Source: Bacteroidales bacterium UBA5349
GTDB lineage: Bacteria > Bacteroidota > Bacteroidia > Bacteroidales > Tenuifilaceae
Direction of reading: 5' to 3'
DNA length: 64,000 nucleotides
Assembly (NCBI GenBank): GCA_002410065.1
Contig: DHQB01000027.1
Location: 182,884 to 246,883 of the forward strand
This document shows positions 20,295 to 29,770 of this stretch, in pieces; within the stretch, counting starts at the first letter, position 1; every line of letters starts with the position of its first letter. The position numbers and the translations under genes are program-made. The notes under the pieces were generated by a model. That model did not search any database, was not told the origin of the DNA, and worked only from the letters and a program-made list of their open reading frames with translations.

Positions 20295-20510
20295 TCAATT
20301 TGAGTGTGTTGTTTGTTTAAACCCAATATCTCCCTTAGAGAATTTTTCAATGCAATCAGGGCAAAGGCATCCCGTATATTTTTTAGCCAACATCTTAAGT
20401 CTATCGGCTGAAAGTTTAAACTCTGAACACCAGCATTCTTTGTCCGATTCGCAGTAGCAATCGAAAAGGTCATTGCAGCTGGGGCATTGCTTAAACCTAA
20501 TAACTCCCAT
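20295..20510 (-). CDS. Cysteine-rich CWC family protein
   Basis: This 71-residue protein has eight or more cysteines: CPSC near residue 9, then CYCESDKECWC near residues 18-28, then CLCPDC near residues 48-53. The CWC arrangement suits a small zinc-binding protein of the cysteine-rich CWC family, whose function is not known. Its ATG overlaps the stop codon of folB by one base (TAATG), so the two are probably translated as a pair. Confidence 0.85.
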   Translation of the reverse strand: MGVIRFKQCPSCNDLFDCYCESDKECWCSEFKLSADRLKMLAKKYTGCLCPDCIEKFSKGDIGFKQTTHSN

Positions 20511-20866
20511 TATTTCTTACGCGTAAGGGTTACGCTAACCCTATCCATTTTACCTCCCATGGGCGGATTGAGTTTCGAAACTTTTACCCACGCCTCATCG
20601 AGCATTGGAAGGCTATTGAAAAAAGAATTGAGAATACGCTCACAAACGTGCTCAAGCAAATGCGATGGTTTGGCCATTTCGCCTTTAACAAGTTCGTACG
20701 CCTGCTGATAATTTAGGGCATCCGATATTTTGTCGGTTGTGGAGGCTAGCATTGATGAAGTGCATAGCTTCACATTTACTACAAAGTGGTTACCTACAAC
20801 TTGTTCTTCTCTGTAGCATCCATGGTAGCCAAAAAACTCCATGGTTTCAAGTTCAATCATTGTCAT
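20510..20866 (-). CDS. folB: Dihydroneopterin aldolase
   Basis: The protein has 118 residues from the ATG at 20866. A second ATG at 20860 is also plausible, and an upstream GTG would add 13 unlikely residues. FolB cleaves dihydroneopterin to hydroxymethyl-dihydropterin and glycolaldehyde in folate synthesis. The family pattern is clear: FFGYHGCYREEQVVGNHFVV near the start with the substrate-binding Glu, then LNYQQAYELV, LLEHVCERI, and KLNPPMGGKMDRVSV at the end. The enzyme is usually a cytosolic octamer. It lies upstream of the CWC gene and overlaps it. Confidence 0.93.
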   Translation of the reverse strand: MTMIELETMEFFGYHGCYREEQVVGNHFVVNVKLCTSSMLASTTDKISDALNYQQAYELVKGEMAKPSHLLEHVCERILNSFFNSLPMLDEAWVKVSKLNPPMGGKMDRVSVTLTRKK

Positions 20867-21061
20867 CTGTGGTGGAGGTATGGTTATTACTAAACAAAAA
20901 AACACATTTTATTTTAAATGATGCTCATCATTTAAACATTTATGCAGCATGTAGCCCCAAATGTCAGACTAATAAAAGCCAAATGCAAAAAACAAGGGTT
21001 ACAACTCAGAATATTGCTCACAAATTCATAGTTTTGTGCCTTAGAACGAAAAGCAAAGTAA

Positions 21062-22756
21062 ATGGAAAAGGAGAACATCAACATTAGCCCTTCAGAAGAG
21101 AAGTCGAGAAACTTCTTAGAAGAGATTATTGAGAGAGATATTGAAAGTGGAAAGCATGGTGGACGAGTTTTAACTCGTTTTCCTCCTGAACCTAATGGAT
21201 ATCTGCATATTGGTCATGCTAAATCCATTTGCTTAAACTTTGGATTAGCCCAAAAATATGGCGGCAAAACCAACCTTCGCTTCGATGATACAAACCCCAC
21301 CAAGGAGGATGTTGAGTATGTCGATTCCATTAAAGAGGACATTAAATGGTTGGGCTTTAATTGGGCAGAAGAGTTTTATGCATCCGATTACTTTGAGCAA
21401 CTCTACCTTTGGGCCGAAAAATTAATTGAGATGGGTTTAGCCTATGTTGACGATCAAACCCAAGAACAAATCCGCATAGGCCGAGGAACAGTTACCCAAG
21501 GTGGCAAAGAGAGTCCATTTAGAAATAGAAGCGCCGAAGAGAACCTTGACCTCTTCCGCCGAATGCGTGCAGGCGAATTTGCTGAGGGCAGCAGGGTACT
21601 GCGCACTAAGATTGACATGGCACATCCTAATATGCTAATGCGTGACCCAATTCTTTACCGCATTTTACATGCGCACCACCATCGTACGGGCAATAGCTGG
21701 TGTATTTATCCTATGTACGATTATGCTCATGGTCAGAGCGATTCAATTGAGAAGATTACACACTCAATATGTACGCTTGAGTTTGATGTGCACCGTCCGC
21801 TTTACGATTGGTTTATCGAGAAACTTGATATATTCCAGTCAAACCAGTACGAGTTTGCTCGCCTAAACCTTACCTACACCGTGATGAGTAAGCGCAAGCT
21901 GCTACAACTTGTGCAGGAAGGGTTTGTGAGTGGATGGGACGATCCGCGTATGCCAACAATTTGCGGCCTTCGCCGCAGAGGCTATACCCCCGAGTCTATC
22001 CGAATATTTGCCGAAAGAGTTGGGGTAGCCAAGCGCGATAATATAATTGATCTATCGCTTTTGGAGTTTTGTGTGCGCGAAGACCTAAATAAAAGCGCCG
22101 AGCGCCGTATGGCAGTACTTAACCCATTAAAAGTGGTTATAACCAATTATCCTGAGGATAAAACCGAAGAGATAAGTGCAGTGAATAATCCAGAAGATGA
22201 GTCGGCTGGCAGAAGGCCATTGATGTTTGGCAAGGAGATTTACATTGAGCAAGATGATTTTATGGAGGATCCCCCAAAGAAATTTTTCCGATTAGCGCCA
22301 GGTGGCGAAGTACGTTTACGCTATGCCTACCTTATTAAATGCAACGAGGTTGTGAAGGATAACGCTGGTAATATTGTTGAGCTCCGATGTACCTATGATC
22401 CCGAATCGGGCGGAGGAACATCATCCGATGGAAGAAAAGTGAAAGGTGTAATCCATTGGCTATGTGCCAATAATGCAATTAAGGCTGAGGTTCGTCTTTT
22501 AGACAGACTTTTCTCAGAGGCCGATCCTGATGATGTTCCGGAAGGGACAGATTGGAAAACGGGCATCAATCCCGATTCGCTAAAGGTTGTTACTGGATTT
22601 GTTGAGCCAACGCTTCATAATGTGAGCGCTCTTGATAGATTTCAGTTTGAGCGACTGGGATATTTCAGCGTTGATTACGATAGCAAACCCGGTAAGTTGG
22701 TGTTTAATCGCACAGCAACGTTAAAGGATACCTGGGCAAAGATTTCATCCAAATAG
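21062..22756 (+). CDS. glnS: Glutaminyl-tRNA synthetase
   Basis: The 564 residues are the standard class-I GlnRS length. The HIGH motif is at 49-52 (PEPNGYLHIGHAKS), and the KMSKS counterpart is VMSKRKL near 273. LRFDDTNPTKE follows the Rossmann entry and DDPRMPTICGLRRRG marks the later catalytic region. The C-terminal beta-barrel anticodon domain runs from ~340. The enzyme charges tRNA-Gln directly, so the organism may not depend on the transamidation route for Gln-tRNA. It is divergent from folB and convergent with the AAA ATPase gene, 13 bp apart. Confidence 0.96.
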   Translation: MEKENINISPSEEKSRNFLEEIIERDIESGKHGGRVLTRFPPEPNGYLHIGHAKSICLNFGLAQKYGGKTNLRFDDTNPTKEDVEYVDSIKEDIKWLGFNWAEEFYASDYFEQLYLWAEKLIEMGLAYVDDQTQEQIRIGRGTVTQGGKESPFRNRSAEENLDLFRRMRAGEFAEGSRVLRTKIDMAHPNMLMRDPILYRILHAHHHRTGNSWCIYPMYDYAHGQSDSIEKITHSICTLEFDVHRPLYDWFIEKLDIFQSNQYEFARLNLTYTVMSKRKLLQLVQEGFVSGWDDPRMPTICGLRRRGYTPESIRIFAERVGVAKRDNIIDLSLLEFCVREDLNKSAERRMAVLNPLKVVITNYPEDKTEEISAVNNPEDESAGRRPLMFGKEIYIEQDDFMEDPPKKFFRLAPGGEVRLRYAYLIKCNEVVKDNAGNIVELRCTYDPESGGGTSSDGRKVKGVIHWLCANNAIKAEVRLLDRLFSEADPDDVPEGTDWKTGINPDSLKVVTGFVEPTLHNVSALDRFQFERLGYFSVDYDSKPGKLVFNRTATLKDTWAKISSK

Positions 22757-22769
22757 CAAAGCAATTCTG

Positions 22770-23963
22770 CTAGTATAATAATCCCAGTGTCCAAATGGGA
22801 ACCCTCTGGTTGCTTCCAATCTCAATCCCATCTACAAGGGTAACAGTTTGAGGGTTTTCCCTAAGTTTCTTTGGGATTCTTTTGTTGGTTTCAAAACCCA
22901 GTAGTATTTGCCCATCAACTTCTATCGACTCGTACTGCGAGAGCCTTAATTCGTGATTACTGAGCAGTTGATTAACTGCAAAAGTGCGAAGCAAACCGCT
23001 TCTGTTTTGCTGTGATGTTCCTAGCAGCAAACTCATATTGGGATTTCCCATAAAAATTCTTTCGGGTTTTTGCAGAATGCTTATTGCGCTACCCGATGGG
23101 TATATAAGGTTTATTAGTTTAGCTTTCTCTAAGTGGAACAGGTAGCCTATAAGCGTGTTTCGATGAAGGTTAATGGTATTGCTAATGCTCACAAGATTTG
23201 GCTTAAAAGGTGCTTTCTGGCCAATAATGCTCATAAGCTGCTTTAGCTTAAATCCATTGCGCGAGTCGTAGCCTTCCATGTTCACCATATCCAGTTCAAT
23301 GGTGTTAATTACATAGCCTTCAACAGTTTTTTTTATCTCTTCGTAGCTGCTGTTCTGCATAGGGTATGCGCCCTGTGTAAGGTACTTATCGAATAAGGGA
23401 AGGATTTTTAAATCGCTTGGAATGTCATTACTAATAGCGGGATGATTTCTGATAATCTCATCTAGTGATACTTGCTCAAGATTAATAATACCCTGCATTG
23501 AAAGGTATTCCCTAAACGAAAGATTATTAACTTGGTAGATAGTGGCTCTTTGGCTCAGGTTTGCATAATGCTTAAGCATATCGATGGTTGATGAGCCGGC
23601 AAATGCAATCCTAAGGTTAGGGAAGGTTTCGTATATACGCTTAATCTCATTACTCCAATTGGGATGCTTATGTACATTATCGATAAAGATATGCTCACCG
23701 CCCATTGAGCAAAATTTAGCAACAAAACTTTGCAGATTGCAGTCGGCAAAATACAAGTCGTTTAGGTTGATATATATGGCTTTTGGGTCGAATCCATACA
23801 GTTGTTTTATTGCTTGTAGCAATAGTGTTGTTTTACCAGTTCCCCTTGGTCCTAAAAGGCCAATTAGGCGCAATTTCCAATCAATATCACTGGCAATCGA
23901 GCGCGAAAACTGGACAGGTACAGATGCAATAAGATGGTTGGATTTAAGTCTTTTCTGTTCCAT
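22770..23963 (-). CDS. AAA ATPase (AAA_14 / DUF4143 type)
   Basis: The 397-residue protein has Walker A GPRGTGKTTLLLQ at 38-50. The Walker-B-like HIFIDNVHKHPNW is near residue 91. FAGSSTIDMLK near 120 is the sensor strand. The later part (QKAPFKPNLVSISNTINLHRNTLIGYL split as PNLVSISN and TLIGYLFHLEKAKLI) is a winged-helix and DUF4143-like region. Such ATPases are common and mobile in Bacteroidota and archaea, often present as many paralogues. No firm function is known. It has no partner gene here. Confidence 0.88.
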   Translation of the reverse strand: MEQKRLKSNHLIASVPVQFSRSIASDIDWKLRLIGLLGPRGTGKTTLLLQAIKQLYGFDPKAIYINLNDLYFADCNLQSFVAKFCSMGGEHIFIDNVHKHPNWSNEIKRIYETFPNLRIAFAGSSTIDMLKHYANLSQRATIYQVNNLSFREYLSMQGIINLEQVSLDEIIRNHPAISNDIPSDLKILPLFDKYLTQGAYPMQNSSYEEIKKTVEGYVINTIELDMVNMEGYDSRNGFKLKQLMSIIGQKAPFKPNLVSISNTINLHRNTLIGYLFHLEKAKLINLIYPSGSAISILQKPERIFMGNPNMSLLLGTSQQNRSGLLRTFAVNQLLSNHELRLSQYESIEVDGQILLGFETNKRIPKKLRENPQTVTLVDGIEIGSNQRVPIWTLGLLY

Positions 23964-24199
23964 TGCTGATGAGTTTAAGCAAATATAGAATAAATATGCT
24001 TAAATATCAATACAAAAATAGATTTATTATTCATTTTTACCTAGAACTGTTAATCAATTTTAGAGTTTGGTTTACTATTTATTTGACCTACCCCTAGTAT
24101 AGGCCCAGGGTGATGCTAAGTAAAATGGAGTTATAGCCGATGGCCTTAGTTAAATGGTAATAAAACACTTACTGGAGATCGCGTTGTTTGGGAGGTAAT

Positions 24200-26749
24200 T
24201 TACCGCGTTTTTAGCCTGTTAATGTCGCTTGTTATTAAGGTATTAACCCTTTTTACCTCTTGCTCAATGGCAGCCAAGGATTTTTCTAAACTCTGAGCAG
24301 TCGTGTTAATGTCTAAATTTTCAAGACCTTCAACCTCAAGCGCAATTGTAAATACTTTTAGCTGCCTGAATGCCGATTTCATTTTATGAGCAAGTTCACT
24401 AACTTCCTTCCAATCCGCTTTCTCAACTGAGTTTTTTAGGTTCTTAAGGTTAAGCTCAGAATTATCAATAAACGATTGGAGTATGATACAGGTTGATTCA
24501 TCATCATCGTTTGCAAAGCGCAGTATATCAGAAATATCGTAATCGCCTTGTAATGATGACACTCTAGGGGTGGAGTCTATCAACTTTTCTTCGCCAATTA
24601 AGGTTGCTATTGCATTGTATAGTTCAATCTCATCGAAGGGTTTTACAAGATAAGCAGCGAAACCAGCCTCGGCGTATTCACTTTGCTGCTCAATATTACT
24701 GTTTGCTGTTATGGCTAGGGTGGGAGGCGGATTGGGAATGCTTCCTTGAATGGCTTTTGATAAATCAAAACCACTGAGACCAGGCATCTGAATATCTGTA
24801 ATCACAATTGCATAACTATTCGTTTTGGCAAGTCGAAGTGCTTCGTTTGGATCTCCAACAATAGTCGGGCTTACGCCAAGCGTTTTAAGCATTTCCCGAA
24901 TGAGAAGTTGTCCTATGGGATCATCTTCGGCAACAAGGATATCGATATTTGACGGTAGAGTTGGTTTATGAAGTGTTTCTAAACTTTTAATATGCTCTTC
25001 TGTAGCAATTGGATATGAAATCTTTATAGAGAAAGTAGAGCCTTCATCAATCTTGCTAGTTACGGTAATGGTGCCCTTCTGAAGCTCGATTAACTTTTTT
25101 ACAATGGTTAACCCTAAGCCAGTTCCGCCAAACAGCCTTGAGGTGCTAGAATCTATTTGGCTAAATTGCTCAAAAATAGTATCGAGCATATCCTTTGGAA
25201 TTCCAATACCTGTGTCACTAACTATTACCTCAATATCCAGATTGTGTTCATCTTGCATTTCGGCATTTAGGCTTAGGTTTACTCCACCCATGTGAGTAAA
25301 TTTAATTGCGTTGCTAAGCAGATTGTACATAATTTGCTTTAACCTAAGCGGATCGCCAACTATAGAAGTTTTTGCCAAATTGTTTGCATTCATGCTATAG
25401 TTTAGCCCTTTTTCATGGGCCTTTACCCTAAGGGTGTTAAATGCTTCAGCAATTATCTTCTCGGGGATAAAGGCTACTTTTTCGAATTTCAAGTATTCGC
25501 CTTCAATCTTTGAGAGGTCAAGTATGTCGTTTACAATTTGGAGAAGATGCTGCGACGAACTGTTCATTAATTCAACTTCATGCTTTTGCTCTTCGTCCAG
25601 TTGACTATTGCTTAGTTTTTTTGATAGGCCAATTATTGCAGTAAGCGGAGTACGTATCTCATGATTCATATTTGCTAAGAACTCCTCCTTAACGTGCAAT
25701 AGTTTTTCAGCATACTGTTTTGCTTCAAACAGTTGGTTTCGGTAATAGTTTGCCCTCGATAAATCTCTAAAAATTGTCCATATAAAAAGAATACTCATAA
25801 TGAGTGCAAAACTACCAAGTCCTAAGAGCATATAGGTCGACTCCTTTACGGTTTTCTTTACCTCCTCGGCCATGTTGTATGAGTTCATAAGCTCTTCGCG
25901 TTCAAGGAGTGAGAGGACAGTACGTATCTGATCCATAATCTCCTTGTCACTTTTAAGGAGTTCCAACTCCTTTTCGCCAATGTTATACATGGCCATTTCC
26001 TGCTGATCTTGAATCTCGGCGAGTATTCTAACCACTTCGTTCATAAGGCTATCGGAGGGCGACATCATCGATTTTCTGAGTGTGTCAATCTGAGTTTCAA
26101 CCTCAACAATTAGCTTGGTTATGGTTGAATCAGTTGGTTCTTTCTTTGAAAACCAACGCAAGAGCTTACTGAAAACACCCTGCGTTGAGGCTTCGTTGTC
26201 AACATTAATAATGGAATCGCGACGCGATTTTGTGGTAGTTGTAACGCTTGTGATTACTGCCGATTCTTTAACTCCATCGAGGTTAATATTTTCAACCTCT
26301 TCCAATGCTTTTGCATAAAAGCGCGATGATTGGTCTGTTTTTTTTAGAGCAATTAGTTCACGAAGTACCCTTCTCTTTCTGTTGAGCAACTCCTGGATGA
26401 ACCTAATTTTTTCGCTTTGAACCGGGTTATTATCTGCCAGAGTGAGTATTGAATCAACCTTGGTGTTTATGTTTTTCATAAAACCCAAGTAAATCGACAG
26501 GTAACTCTCGTTTTGGGTAAGCGTATAGGTTCTTATATTGCTCTCGGCCTCGTATATGTCGGTTATAATTGAGTTAAGCTTAATAAGCTTTTGACTGGGT
26601 TCAGAGATGGATTGACGTGTTTTGGTCAGGTCGATAAACCCTTTGTAAGTAACAGCAAGGGCAGCAAGGGCTATACTAAGGATAATAAGGTAACCAAAAA
26701 GCACTTTTGGCTTTATTTTTCCTTGTTTATTTTTTTGTTTCTTGTTCAT
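24200..26749 (-). CDS. Hybrid sensor histidine kinase with receiver and HPt domains
   Basis: The protein has 849 residues from the ATG at 26749. An upstream TTG at 26776 is an alternative. It has a basic N-terminus and a first membrane helix near residues 16-36. A ~260-residue periplasmic, largely helical sensor follows, then a second helix (YMLLGLGSFALIMSILFIW). Next come a coiled coil, HisKA with NHEIRTPLTA (His near 362), HATPase with LLSNAIKFTH, DTGIGIP and GGTGLGLTI, and a receiver with the phospho-Asp in ITDIQMPGLSG (near 650). An HPt domain with ELAHKMKSAFRQL (His near 786) closes the protein. All steps of a phosphorelay except the output regulator are in one chain. It is last in a run with a lipoprotein and a second hybrid kinase. 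Confidence 0.92.
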   Translation of the reverse strand: MNKKQKNKQGKIKPKVLFGYLIILSIALAALAVTYKGFIDLTKTRQSISEPSQKLIKLNSIITDIYEAESNIRTYTLTQNESYLSIYLGFMKNINTKVDSILTLADNNPVQSEKIRFIQELLNRKRRVLRELIALKKTDQSSRFYAKALEEVENINLDGVKESAVITSVTTTTKSRRDSIINVDNEASTQGVFSKLLRWFSKKEPTDSTITKLIVEVETQIDTLRKSMMSPSDSLMNEVVRILAEIQDQQEMAMYNIGEKELELLKSDKEIMDQIRTVLSLLEREELMNSYNMAEEVKKTVKESTYMLLGLGSFALIMSILFIWTIFRDLSRANYYRNQLFEAKQYAEKLLHVKEEFLANMNHEIRTPLTAIIGLSKKLSNSQLDEEQKHEVELMNSSSQHLLQIVNDILDLSKIEGEYLKFEKVAFIPEKIIAEAFNTLRVKAHEKGLNYSMNANNLAKTSIVGDPLRLKQIMYNLLSNAIKFTHMGGVNLSLNAEMQDEHNLDIEVIVSDTGIGIPKDMLDTIFEQFSQIDSSTSRLFGGTGLGLTIVKKLIELQKGTITVTSKIDEGSTFSIKISYPIATEEHIKSLETLHKPTLPSNIDILVAEDDPIGQLLIREMLKTLGVSPTIVGDPNEALRLAKTNSYAIVITDIQMPGLSGFDLSKAIQGSIPNPPPTLAITANSNIEQQSEYAEAGFAAYLVKPFDEIELYNAIATLIGEEKLIDSTPRVSSLQGDYDISDILRFANDDDESTCIILQSFIDNSELNLKNLKNSVEKADWKEVSELAHKMKSAFRQLKVFTIALEVEGLENLDINTTAQSLEKSLAAIEQEVKRVNTLITSDINRLKTR

Positions 26750-26782
26750 AACCCTTGTGGTTTTAGCCCTTGCCAATAAGTG

Positions 26783-27652
26783 CTATTGCTTAAGTTGAAT
26801 TACAAGGTATTTGCTGGCAGCCCAGAAAAGGTTGGGGTCGGTAATGTCAATCGACACAATTATACCATTCTCATTCTGAATAAACTTGTAGCTACTGCTG
26901 GGGTGCGTTGTAATTAACTCGGCAGATTTTGCAAATAGGGGAATTGAATTAACTTGGCTAATGCTTGTAGCCGTGAAATACTCCTCGTTAAAATCGGCTT
27001 TGAGTTTAAAACTACGTCCTAACCCAAGAAACCCGCCAGCTTTTTCGATAACCCCATTATCTATAAGCTCTTTGCGACTTCCCATGGTAAACCAAGCCAA
27101 GTCCAAAGCCTCTTTGCGTATGGTGAGTTCGTGTTCAAGCATTTCGTTCTCAAGAGTAAGCGTATCGAGCGTGGCATTAAGCGATTCTACGGAGAAGTCG
27201 AGCTCTGCAAGTTGCCCTTTCAATGCCTCTACTTCTGCATCTCGAACCTCAATCATATTATTAGCATTTTTAAGCCTTTCCTCAAATTCCAATATCTGAA
27301 AGTTTGCCCCTTTTAGCTTACCATTTAGGTATGCAATGGCTTTTCGGTTCTTGGTCATCAACTCGTTTATTGTATTGATGTCATCCTGAATCCTATCGCG
27401 GGTGTTTTTCTCCATCTCGTCGCCAAGGGCAGCATTTTTGGCAATTATTTGCTCTTTTTGCATTATCAGCGTGATGTTCGACTCAATATCATTAAGCATT
27501 CTGAAAAAACTGTTAATGGTAGAATCCTTTTCGGCCGATTGATCTTTAAGTTCGCTAAGCTGTTTTTTTAGCTCAATGTTCTCAAGTTTCTCTTGTTGGT
27601 TACATCCCCAAAGGGCAAGGGTGATAAACGAAAGTATTAGTAATCTTTTCAT
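26783..27652 (-). CDS. Coiled-coil lipoprotein
   Basis: The 289-residue protein has a lipobox (ITLALWGC) with Cys at 17, so it is probably a periplasm-facing lipoprotein. Residues ~20-190 are heptad-rich coiled coil (LKKQLSELKDQ, LKGQLAELDFSVESL). A compact C-terminal domain contains GVIEKAGGFLGLGRSFKL and ends with VSIDITDPNLFWAASKYLVIQL. I recognise the general form from Bacteroidota envelope proteins but not a function. It lies 33 bp upstream of the big hybrid kinase, so it may be an accessory sensor or a simple operon passenger. Confidence 0.8.
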   Translation of the reverse strand: MKRLLILSFITLALWGCNQQEKLENIELKKQLSELKDQSAEKDSTINSFFRMLNDIESNITLIMQKEQIIAKNAALGDEMEKNTRDRIQDDINTINELMTKNRKAIAYLNGKLKGANFQILEFEERLKNANNMIEVRDAEVEALKGQLAELDFSVESLNATLDTLTLENEMLEHELTIRKEALDLAWFTMGSRKELIDNGVIEKAGGFLGLGRSFKLKADFNEEYFTATSISQVNSIPLFAKSAELITTHPSSSYKFIQNENGIIVSIDITDPNLFWAASKYLVIQLKQ

Positions 27653-27818
27653 GATGTTTTTTTTAATTATGGTTTGGATTAAGGTAATGGGCTAAATGTG
27701 TACCAAAAAACAGCTTAATGAGCAAATCCCTTTGGGCATGCCCTGTGCAAATGAACACAAAAAGGTTTGGTTCTTATGCAAAACTGGGGAAAAAATCAAC
27801 ACAGTGTGATTAATTATG

Positions 27819-29483
27819 CTAACGATTTGATAAGTTGAAACGGCTAAGGTCTGCCTTTTTAAGATAGTGAGCAACTAGCCTAAGGAACTCATCGGGGTCA
27901 ATTGGTTTGGCTAAATAATCGTTGCAACCTGCCTTTAGGCATTTTGTTCGGTCGTCGTTAAGCACATTTGCCGTTTGGGCTATAACGCACATCTCTGGAT
28001 TTTGCTTTTTTATCTGTGCCGTTGCCTCATAACCATCGATGAACGGAAGGCGCATATCCATGATTACAAGATCGATATCGGATGCTAAACTGCTAATTTC
28101 AATTGCATCCTCGCCATTTTTGGCATGAATAATTTTTACGTTGGTATCCTTAAGTAAGGCCTCAATAAACTGAAAGCTAATTAAATCGTCCTCAACAACA
28201 AGGATTTTTTTACCCTCAAAATTCAAATTCTGAAAGGTTATGGATGATTTTGAGGTGAACGATTGTTCGATAGCACTGGCTTGCAGGTACGGAATAGTAA
28301 AGTAAAACTTTGTCCCCATGTCGGGCTGGCTATCAAACCAAATATCCCCTTTCAGCAAGTTAACTAGTCCTTTGGAAATTGGCAACCCTAGCCCTGTTCC
28401 GCTGGGGTTGTAGGGTGACGCTAAGGAGTAACGGTTAAATCGGTCGAAAACCTTTTCTTGCATATCGTTTGGTATGCCAATGCCCGTATCCTTTACAAAG
28501 AACTTTATGCGGTTATTATCCTCTACAGTATATCCAAATTCAACCTGTCCCTTGCGCGTAAATTTTAGGGCATTATCAATTAGGTTGGTTAGTATTTGTT
28601 CAATGCGCAAAGCGTCCGATACCATGTTGCTGCGTGAATCATTCAGCGAGAGGTTGAGTTTTAATTCCACACCATCCCTTTTTTTATCGCAGGTGCTTGA
28701 ATTGAATATGGTGAATAAATCGTAAAGCAATTGATTTAGGTTGAATGATTCATTCTTTATAACAACCTGTCCGGCATCAATTTGCGAAATATTAATTAAG
28801 TCGTTGATTATGTGGAGCAACGACATTCCTCTTCGATTGATAATGTCAAGGTATTTCTTGCGAGTTTCGGGGCTCAAATCCTCATCGGATAAAAATCGGG
28901 CAAAACCTAGAATCCCATTCAGTGGAGTCCGAATCTCGTGGCTCATATTGGCTAGGAATGTCGATTTTAATTTATCGCTTGCCTGAGCCTTCTTTAGCAT
29001 GGTAACTAAATCTTGTGTACGATTTTGGACGATACTTTCAAGATGAGCGTTAATGTGATTTAGTTTTTTATTGGCTTGAGAAAGTTCTTTGCTCTTATAT
29101 CTATATCTGCGGGTATTGAATAAAGAAATAGCAAGTATTGAGACAACTAGGAGTGAAATAGCCCAAAAAGCAATCAGATGGGAGCGGTTCTTATTATCTT
29201 GTACTTTATCGTCTTCAAGATTAGCCCCCCTCAGGCTCGAATTATGCTGTTTTGCTTCATTTAATTCTTTTGACTTTTTACCGTTGGTTAGTTGCAAAAA
29301 CGGAGTGCTTGTTTTCTGAACAGTTTGTGTGTTAACAAAAATCAACACAAATATTGAATGGCTTTGGCTGAGGGAAAGCAGATTGCCAATTTTGAGGCTC
29401 CCATAATCAGGCAATTGTCCATTTATTGGCTGAGCAAGCCAAGAGAGGAGGATTAATGGGATTATGAACCTAAAACGCAGCAT
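27819..29483 (-). CDS. Hybrid histidine kinase with receiver domain
   Basis: The 554-residue protein starts with a signal peptide (LLSWLAQPINGQ). A short ~85-residue periplasmic stretch is followed by a membrane helix (LIAFWAISLLVVSILAISLF) and a coiled coil. HisKA has ANMSHEIRTPLNG (His near 181). HATPase has LIDNALKFTR, DTGIGIP and GTGLGLPI. A C-terminal receiver has DLVIMDMRLPFIDG (Asp near 474). No HPt or DNA-binding domain is present. The sensor region is unusually short and has no recognised input domain. It is the first of three same-strand signalling-type genes, with a 166-bp gap to the lipoprotein gene. Confidence 0.9.
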   Translation of the reverse strand: MLRFRFIIPLILLSWLAQPINGQLPDYGSLKIGNLLSLSQSHSIFVLIFVNTQTVQKTSTPFLQLTNGKKSKELNEAKQHNSSLRGANLEDDKVQDNKNRSHLIAFWAISLLVVSILAISLFNTRRYRYKSKELSQANKKLNHINAHLESIVQNRTQDLVTMLKKAQASDKLKSTFLANMSHEIRTPLNGILGFARFLSDEDLSPETRKKYLDIINRRGMSLLHIINDLINISQIDAGQVVIKNESFNLNQLLYDLFTIFNSSTCDKKRDGVELKLNLSLNDSRSNMVSDALRIEQILTNLIDNALKFTRKGQVEFGYTVEDNNRIKFFVKDTGIGIPNDMQEKVFDRFNRYSLASPYNPSGTGLGLPISKGLVNLLKGDIWFDSQPDMGTKFYFTIPYLQASAIEQSFTSKSSITFQNLNFEGKKILVVEDDLISFQFIEALLKDTNVKIIHAKNGEDAIEISSLASDIDLVIMDMRLPFIDGYEATAQIKKQNPEMCVIAQTANVLNDDRTKCLKAGCNDYLAKPIDPDEFLRLVAHYLKKADLSRFNLSNR

Positions 29484-29719
29484 TTTTTTAAAAGCTATGC
29501 AGCTAAAATATGTTTTTTTACCATTGAAAAGTCAATCCTACCCTAATATTTGCTGATGTTTTACATTAACGATAAAAAGCCAATGATGTACGTTCTTATT
29601 TTTAGCTCCAAAGTTTTTAAAGTTTAGCAGTTATTGTTTAAAGGAACAAACAATGTAAAAGCATGTGCTGCGTTTAAATGAGTCATCAGTACCAGAAGAA
29701 TTACCAAAACGTTTAATTC

Positions 29720-29748
29720 TTGAATTTGTAACACTTTTGATATTTTTG
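29720..29748 (+). promoter_or_regulatory. Bacteroidota-type promoter of the TonB-C-like gene
   Basis: TTG at 29720-29722 and TATTTTTG at 29741-29748 are spaced by 18 bp, close to the TTG-N19-TAnnTTTG consensus. The box is 22 bp upstream of the start codon. Confidence 0.55.
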
Positions 29749-29770
29749 CAGTAATTTCACGGCTCCACAA

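Noticed and set aside
27692..27874. 60-aa minus-strand frame at the end of the hybrid kinase gene
   Set aside because: It overlaps the kinase 3' end and the spacer and has no start signal or domain.
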